This document shows positions 22,767 to 27,397 of a DNA stretch of 27,397 bases, in pieces. The translations under genes were made by a program, and so were the position numbers. The notes beneath the pieces were generated by a model that saw only the letters and a program-made list of their open reading frames with translations, was not told where the DNA came from and made no database searches. This stretch comes from Bacillota bacterium (GTDB taxonomy: Bacteria > Bacillota > Clostridia > Lachnospirales > Lachnospiraceae), in NCBI GenBank assembly GCA_023387635.1, contig JAEWHU010000299.1, positions 1 to 27,397 of the forward strand. Reading direction: 5' to 3'. Numbering within the stretch: the first letter of the stretch is position 1; each line of letters opens with the position of its first letter.

Positions 22767-23933
22767 GTGAAAAGTAATAATAAAATTAAAGATAGAAAAG
22801 AGTTCAGTCAGAAAATACATATATTTGTATTTTTATTTCTTATATTTAGTATTACCATAGTAGGATTACTTGTACCGGTAAAAGCCTTTTCTGAAAATGA
22901 AAATCGCTATTTAGCTACCAAACCAGAATTTACATGGGATTCTTTAATAGCGGGGAAATATACGGCACACTATGAAGACTATATTATTGACCAATTTGTA
23001 CTAAGGGATAAGTGGATAAGTCTTAAAACCTTATCGGAACGATTATTACTAAAACAAGATATTAACTCCGTATACTTTGGAAAGGATGGATATCTAATTG
23101 AAAAACATCCAGTGGATAAAGTTGATACAGAAGTGGAAGAAAGAAACTATAATAGACTTATAGAATTTGTAAATAAATATAAAGATGTTCTTGGAGAAGA
23201 TAAGGTCAAGGTAATGCTTGTACCAACAGCTTCAAGTATATTAAAAGATAAGTTGCCTATGTTTGCTACTGGATATAATCAAGACGCTTTTATTAATAGA
23301 GTAATAAGTGAATTATCTAAAGGGGATGTAGTTGATGTAAGAGATACCCTTAATAAGCATAATAACGAATATATATATTACAAAACAGATCATCACTGGA
23401 CTAGTTTAGGCGCTTATTATGCATATGCTCAGTGGGCAATGGAAATAGGGGGGAAAAGTCTTTCTATGGAAGACTTTAATAAAATACTTGCAAGTGATAA
23501 ATTTTATGGAACACTTCACTCGAAAGTTAATGTAGATATAGAAGCTGACTCTATTTATTTGTATGAAATTAAAAAAGATATGGATTATTCACTTCGTTTT
23601 GATGGAGTAAAAGAAAGTAATACATTATATGATCTTAGTTATTTAGAAACAAAGGATAAATATTCGGTATTTCTATCTGGTAATCATGGTCTAGTAGAAA
23701 TAAATACAAATAATAAGAATGGAAAGAAGTTATTAGTTATCAAAGATTCTTTTGCTCATAGCTTTGTACCTTTTGCCGTAAACCATTATGAAACTACTCA
23801 TATGGTGGACCTTAGATATTTTAATATGGGAATTAAAGATTATATAGAGAAAAATGAAATAACAGATGTGCTTGTCCTATATAATGTTATGAATTATGTT
23901 ACAGATAAAAATACAAATAAATTACTAAAGTAA
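22767..23933 (+). CDS. DHHW family protein (AlgJ-like acetyltransferase partner)
   Basis: A 388-residue protein anchored by one N-terminal helix (about 17-38) with the rest outside the membrane. The name-giving motif is at 208-211 (KTDHHWTSLGAYYAY). A likely Ser nucleophile is Ser328 in LLVIKDSFAHSF, which corresponds to the catalytic Ser region of AlgJ/AlgX, with Asp208 and His210 as probable partners. It should complete the transfer of the acyl group delivered by the MBOAT protein. Start is GTG 22767 with GGAAAGGAAG upstream. Last gene of the sigma/anti-sigma/MBOAT/DHHW run, closed by a bidirectional terminator. Confidence 0.9.
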   Translation: MKSNNKIKDRKEFSQKIHIFVFLFLIFSITIVGLLVPVKAFSENENRYLATKPEFTWDSLIAGKYTAHYEDYIIDQFVLRDKWISLKTLSERLLLKQDINSVYFGKDGYLIEKHPVDKVDTEVEERNYNRLIEFVNKYKDVLGEDKVKVMLVPTASSILKDKLPMFATGYNQDAFINRVISELSKGDVVDVRDTLNKHNNEYIYYKTDHHWTSLGAYYAYAQWAMEIGGKSLSMEDFNKILASDKFYGTLHSKVNVDIEADSIYLYEIKKDMDYSLRFDGVKESNTLYDLSYLETKDKYSVFLSGNHGLVEINTNNKNGKKLLVIKDSFAHSFVPFAVNHYETTHMVDLRYFNMGIKDYIEKNEITDVLVLYNVMNYVTDKNTNKLLK

Positions 23934-23947
23934 ATAGACACATAAAT

Positions 23948-23997
23948 AAAAGTTCCTTTGTTATTGGAGGTATATGCCAAAACAAGAGAACTTTTTT
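23948..23997. terminator. Bidirectional terminator between DHHW and plsC genes
   Basis: AAAAGTTC (23948-23955) pairs with GAACTTTT (23988-23995); inner TTGTT/AACAA extends the stem past a mismatch. T runs follow on both strands, suiting the convergent genes. Confidence 0.75.
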
Positions 23998-23999
23998 AT

Positions 24000-24710
24000 T
24001 TATACATCATATTTTTGAATGGTTTTTTTGATTTCTTCGGATACGTAGTTAGCAATTTCAAGGGATTTCATATCCTTGTAATCTTCATAATATAAAGGTT
24101 TTAGATAATGAATTTGGACTGTAACTTTTTTTATGGAATGTGAATCAAATGCCTTGTAGGAATCAAGTATTGCAACTGGTACAATAGGAGCCTTAGCATT
24201 CATTGCACATTTAAAACTACCGCCTTTAAATTCACCAATATTATTTTTGTCTTTTGAACGTGTACCTTCTGGAAATATTAAATAATTGCGGCCTTCTTTT
24301 ACTTCTTTGGTTACTTCCATTATAATCTTCATGGAAGATCTAACATCATCTCTATCAATAAATTTTGATTCAAGAATTCGAAAAACATGTTTTATAAAGA
24401 ACACATTTTTTACTTCCTGTTTTGATACTGTTGTAAGTGGTTTATTATGAGTTTCAATGATAGCTAAAGCATCAAATAATCCTTGGTGATTTGGATATAG
24501 AATATAACCATTATCACTTGGGATGTTAGACAACCCATAATGTTTAACAATAACTCGGCCTCTTTTGTTAACAACCTTTATTAAGTTACGCAGAAATAAA
24601 TATCTGGTGGGTTCGTCATATTTTGCTACCTGAGTATATTTTTTTATGTTGAATAACCAATAAGGGAGATTAAAAACACTTCTAATAACCATTAAAATAA
24701 TTCGTTCCAT
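24000..24710 (-). CDS. plsC: 1-acyl-glycerol-3-phosphate acyltransferase (PlsC family)
   Basis: A 236-residue membrane-associated acyltransferase. The catalytic motif NHQGLFD (His75, Asp80) and the acceptor-binding motif FPEGTRS (146-152) are intact, followed by FKGG (161-164) and a Pro-containing block IVPVAI (176-181). A hydrophobic N-terminal segment (1-20) probably inserts in the membrane. It should acylate lysophosphatidic acid to phosphatidic acid in phospholipid synthesis; a different lysophospholipid acceptor cannot be excluded. GGGAG lies about 8 nt before the ATG. It lies 41 nt downstream of rpoD on the same strand with no terminator between, so it is probably co-transcribed with rpoD. 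Confidence 0.92.
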   Translation of the reverse strand: MERIILMVIRSVFNLPYWLFNIKKYTQVAKYDEPTRYLFLRNLIKVVNKRGRVIVKHYGLSNIPSDNGYILYPNHQGLFDALAIIETHNKPLTTVSKQEVKNVFFIKHVFRILESKFIDRDDVRSSMKIIMEVTKEVKEGRNYLIFPEGTRSKDKNNIGEFKGGSFKCAMNAKAPIVPVAILDSYKAFDSHSIKKVTVQIHYLKPLYYEDYKDMKSLEIANYVSEEIKKTIQKYDV

Positions 24711-24751
24711 AATCGGCTCCCATCTATGTGCTTTTACACATTAACAGCAAA

Positions 24752-25867
24752 TTACATTATATCATATCCTTTTAGCATTCTTGCTCTACTTGGATGTCTT
24801 AATTTTCTTAATGCTTTCGCTTCAATTTGGCGGATACGTTCTCTTGTAACATTAAATTCTTTTCCGACTTCTTCAAGTGTTCTAGTTCTTCCATCTTTTA
24901 AACCGAAACGTAAAATAAGAACTCGTTGCTCTCTCTCTGTTAATGTTTCAAGTAATTTAGATATTTGATCTTGTAAAACAGAGTAGGATGCAGCATCTTC
25001 TGGTCCCATAATGGATTCATCTTTAATGAAATCACCTAGATGGCTATCATCTTCTTCGCCGATTGGTGTATCAAGTGATATTGGATCAGCGGATACTTTT
25101 AAGATTTCTCTTACTTTTTCAACAGGAAGTTTCATAGCATCAGCAATCTCTTGCTCCGATGGTTCTCTGCCAAGTTCTTGTAATAAACTTCGTGAAATAC
25201 GATAAGTTTTATTAATTACCTCAGACATATGTACCGGAATACGGATGGTACGAGATTGATCGGCGATAGAACGTGTAATAGCTTGACGTATCCACCATGT
25301 AGCATAGGTGCTAAATTTATAACCTTTGTTATAATCAAATTTATCAACAGCTTTAATTAAGCCTAAGTTACCTTCTTGAATTAAATCTAGGAAGGATAAT
25401 CCTCTTCCTACATAACGTTTTGCAATACTTACTACTAAACGAAGATTGGATTCTGCAAGTACTCTTTTCGCATGCTCATCCCCGTTTTCAATTTTCTTTG
25501 CAAGTTCGATTTCTTCCGACACGGATAATAATGGATAGCTACCAATTTCTTTTAAATATAACTTTACTGGATCATCTGACATGGTACCCATGACTGACAC
25601 ATCATCAAAATCAAGTAAAGCAGCTTCTTCACTATCTTCTAGTTCAAGGATAATTTCATCATCTGGGTCATCCTCATCAATTGGATTTAACACTACAATA
25701 TTATGTGATTCGAGATATTCATATATCTTATCTATTTGCCTAACATCTAAGTTTAGTTCTTTGAAAAAGTCGTTAACTTTTGCAACATCCACTACACCTT
25801 TATTATCGTTGGCATAGGATAATAATTCTCTTAACTTTTCTTCAAAATTATGTGCAACTTCGCTCAT
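24752..25867 (-). CDS. rpoD: Primary sigma factor RpoD (sigma-A)
   Basis: A 371-residue housekeeping sigma factor. In order: region 1.1 (1-60), an acidic linker (62-89) rich in Asp and Glu, region 1.2 (DPVKLYLKEIG, 99-109), region 2 (ESNLRLVVSIAKRY, DLIQEGNLGL at 161-170, KFSTYATWWIRQAI at 184-197), region 3 (RIPVHMSEVINK onward) and region 4 (RFGLKDGRTRTLEEVG, TRERIRQIEAKALRKLRHPSR). The start is MSEVAHN at 25867 with GGAGG (complement) 6 nt upstream; an in-frame ATG 33 bases earlier has no such site. dnaG, a frequent upstream neighbour in Firmicutes, is not next to it; instead there is a 355-bp gap with a promoter. Confidence 0.97.
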   Translation of the reverse strand: MSEVAHNFEEKLRELLSYANDNKGVVDVAKVNDFFKELNLDVRQIDKIYEYLESHNIVVLNPIDEDDPDDEIILELEDSEEAALLDFDDVSVMGTMSDDPVKLYLKEIGSYPLLSVSEEIELAKKIENGDEHAKRVLAESNLRLVVSIAKRYVGRGLSFLDLIQEGNLGLIKAVDKFDYNKGYKFSTYATWWIRQAITRSIADQSRTIRIPVHMSEVINKTYRISRSLLQELGREPSEQEIADAMKLPVEKVREILKVSADPISLDTPIGEEDDSHLGDFIKDESIMGPEDAASYSVLQDQISKLLETLTEREQRVLILRFGLKDGRTRTLEEVGKEFNVTRERIRQIEAKALRKLRHPSRARMLKGYDIM

Positions 25868-26126
25868 TATATTCCTCCATGGGTTCCTTACAATATACAA
25901 TAAAAAAAGAAACTATTTACATACTGAACTTCCCTTTTCCAATAGTATGATTATAAGAAGAGGATTTCATGTAAAACTTTTTCGTAAATGAGTTTCTTGT
26001 CGCGATTTTATCGCTAACTCACATTATAGCATAAGCTGTCCCATATGAAAAGGGATTTTTGATTTAACTTTTTTCATTATACGATAATTATGTTAATAAT
26101 ATGCATTACATACTCTGATTGAAAAT
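25868..26126. other. Intergenic region upstream of rpoD
   Basis: The minus-strand rpoD leader of about 150 nt lies here, with a small hairpin GCGAT/ATCGC (26002-26014). No ORF, known riboswitch motif or repeat was seen apart from the promoter listed separately. Confidence 0.5.
26023..26051 (-). promoter_or_regulatory. Promoter of rpoD-plsC
   Basis: On the minus strand a perfect TATAAT (26028-26023) is preceded by TGC, an extended -10. The -35 at 17 bp is TTTTCA (26051-26046). Confidence 0.6.
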
Positions 26127-26170
26127 AAAAGTAGCTTTTATTCAAAAAGAGATAGAATCAAAAGCTACTT
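26127..26170 (-). terminator. Terminator after the glycosidase gene
   Basis: On the minus strand AAGTAGCTTTT-ATTC pairs with GAAT-AAAAGCTACTT, about 15 bp with one bulge, followed by a T-rich run. Confidence 0.8.
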
Positions 26171-26222
26171 AAATTATTTATTTGTTAATAAACATTAGTA
26201 TGTAGAGTAATATATTTAGATT

Positions 26223-27397
26223 TTAAAGAACAATAGGTTCAAACCTTAATCTTATACTAGGAAGTTTTTTAATTAAGGTATAGTAATTCGTGGACCAGTC
26301 TTCACCATGGGATGGGTCATTTTCACCTGTTTGTGGTGGTGCAAATAATCTTAATGTTAAATCAGTTGGTCCTGATAATCTCTTATCAAAAAAAGCAGAC
26401 ATCATATCAATTGTTTTAACACCAGGTGATTTATAGAACCAGTGACCATGAAGTTCCATCATTAAATTTAAATCTATGATTTCATCATCAAAAATTACCT
26501 CAACAAATACTGGATCATTATCAAAATGAAGTTGAATATGTAAACCAGTAGCATCTTCTGAACCACCCCATCTTAATGTTGTAGGTAGTGATGCTTCATC
26601 ACCTAAAGTCATAGTAGGCAAGAAATAATCATCATGAATAATATCTCTATATGTCTTAAGGACAGGTTGTTCTATACCTACCTCTGAATTATTTGGATCT
26701 GTTATTTCAAGTCCTAATCGTCCATCATCTCTAAATTGGTAGAAGGTAAATCCACTAAACCATGTTGCAGGCTCATTCTTTAACATATCACAGAATTCTT
26801 TAATCATTTCACATTGCTCGTATGGACCTGTAACGTCTCCATCTGAATTAAATTCAGACATTACCATAGGTTTTATCCTACCACCATTTAAATATTTAAA
26901 ACGTTCAAAACTTCTCTTTGTTAACTCATAGGTTTTAAGAACAGAATCTCTTTTATGGCTATTGCCACCTTTTTCAGCAACATCATAAGGCCAGCCCCAA
27001 TGGAGTGCCATATATTTATCAACAGACCAGATATCAGTTTCACGAACAGCCTCAGTAAATTCAGCTTCTTTTTCCATCTCTTCCTTATTAAGATCCTCGA
27101 TACCGCCAATGCATAGTATGGTTTGTACATTAGGTGCATACTTTTTGATTATTTTATGGAATCTAACATAGAAGTCTGCAACCTCTTGATAGGTACATCG
27201 TTTATTAAAAGAAAACCAATTGCCAGTAGCTTCATGATTAATACGAAGCATAACACGTCCAAAAGTAGTTAAATCCTCTGCAATAGCAATGAGATGGTCA
27301 TCAGTTACTGTTGGATCAATGGTTAAAGTTAATAAAACATCCTGACCGTGACGTCTTACATCCCTCATAAAGTTAAATGGTTCGTCGTTTTTATCTC
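26223..27397 (-). CDS. Glycoside hydrolase, GH26-like barrel (5' end outside window)
   Basis: At least 390 residues are visible; the frame stays open to the window edge (the codons before the Met at 27368 read KNDEPFNF), so the gene is partial. RINHEATGNWFSF (near 27240) resembles the acid/base block of GH26 mannanases (HE-x-N/T-G-xW) and MVMSEFN (near 26857) the nucleophile block, about 126 residues apart as expected in a clan-A (beta/alpha)8 barrel. HWGWPYD and FTFYQFRDDGRLG lie at other barrel positions. The last about 110 residues look like a beta-rich accessory domain. The substrate could be mannan or another beta-glycan; the family assignment is tentative. The visible part cannot show a signal peptide. 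Confidence 0.6.
   Translation of the reverse strand, partial: DKNDEPFNFMRDVRRHGQDVLLTLTIDPTVTDDHLIAIAEDLTTFGRVMLRINHEATGNWFSFNKRCTYQEVADFYVRFHKIIKKYAPNVQTILCIGGIEDLNKEEMEKEAEFTEAVRETDIWSVDKYMALHWGWPYDVAEKGGNSHKRDSVLKTYELTKRSFERFKYLNGGRIKPMVMSEFNSDGDVTGPYEQCEMIKEFCDMLKNEPATWFSGFTFYQFRDDGRLGLEITDPNNSEVGIEQPVLKTYRDIIHDDYFLPTMTLGDEASLPTTLRWGGSEDATGLHIQLHFDNDPVFVEVIFDDEIIDLNLMMELHGHWFYKSPGVKTIDMMSAFFDKRLSGPTDLTLRLFAPPQTGENDPSHGEDWSTNYYTLIKKLPSIRLRFEPIVL

Noticed and set aside
1..27397. CRISPR arrays, tRNA or rRNA genes, insertion sequences, prophage genes
   Set aside because: No regularly spaced repeats, cloverleaf or rRNA signatures, transposase or phage structural genes were seen on reading both strands.

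Overview
The window looks like chromosomal DNA of a spore-forming, anaerobic, low-GC Firmicute, most likely a plant-polysaccharide-degrading member of the Lachnospiraceae (Lachnoclostridium/Clostridium phytofermentans-like). The basis is AT-rich codon use, AGGAGG-type ribosome binding sites, a cotJABC spore-coat operon, a YtaF-type sporulation membrane protein, a clostridial RpoD, DUF4358 and DHHW proteins, and a GH26-like glycosidase. The species is inference; no rRNA or tRNA gene is present. I see no prophage, insertion sequence or CRISPR array.

Layout. 1-2.8 kb: YaiI/YqxD protein, YtaF, then a divergent HxlR regulator/pirin pair whose shared intergenic region carries overlapping promoters, a Fur-box-like site and an interleaved (pseudoknot-like) leader. 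2.8-8.1 kb: two divergent P-type ATPases, a Ca2+ pump (minus) and a Cd/Zn/Pb exporter (plus); the exporter has a near-consensus promoter followed by an ArsR/SmtB-type operator. 8.2-11.6 kb, the most interesting part: a minus-strand HTH regulator with a long helical C-terminal region of RRNPP type, divergent from an unannotated 50-residue secreted pre-peptide gene (9278-9430), with a palindrome at activator distance between them. A c-di-GMP-I riboswitch follows (about 9717-9804), in front of a c-di-GMP phosphodiesterase with an intact EAL domain and a degenerate GGDEF domain. 11.7-13 kb: cotJA-cotJB-cotJC. 13-19.1 kb: a phospholipase D/cardiolipin synthase-like protein, a tocopherol-cyclase-like protein with a structured leader and possible Tyr-rich leader ORF, a YitT/DUF2179 membrane protein, an unknown membrane protein, and a FAD oxidoreductase fused to a Rieske domain. 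19.2-23.9 kb: DUF4358 lipoprotein, ECF sigma factor, overlapping membrane anti-sigma candidate, MBOAT O-acyltransferase and DHHW (AlgJ-like) protein, read as a cell-surface acylation module with its own regulator. 24-27.4 kb (minus): rpoD with plsC downstream, and a GH26-like glycosidase cut by the window end.

How the parts fit. The peptide/regulator pair would be a cell-density switch if the peptide is exported, processed and re-imported; no exporter, protease or Opp importer lies in the window. The riboswitch-phosphodiesterase pair is a self-contained c-di-GMP feedback loop, whose sign (ON or OFF) I could not decide by eye. The ECF sigma/anti-sigma pair next to MBOAT-DHHW suggests envelope modification under stress control. 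All functional statements rest on motif recognition by eye; no database search or folding calculation was run.
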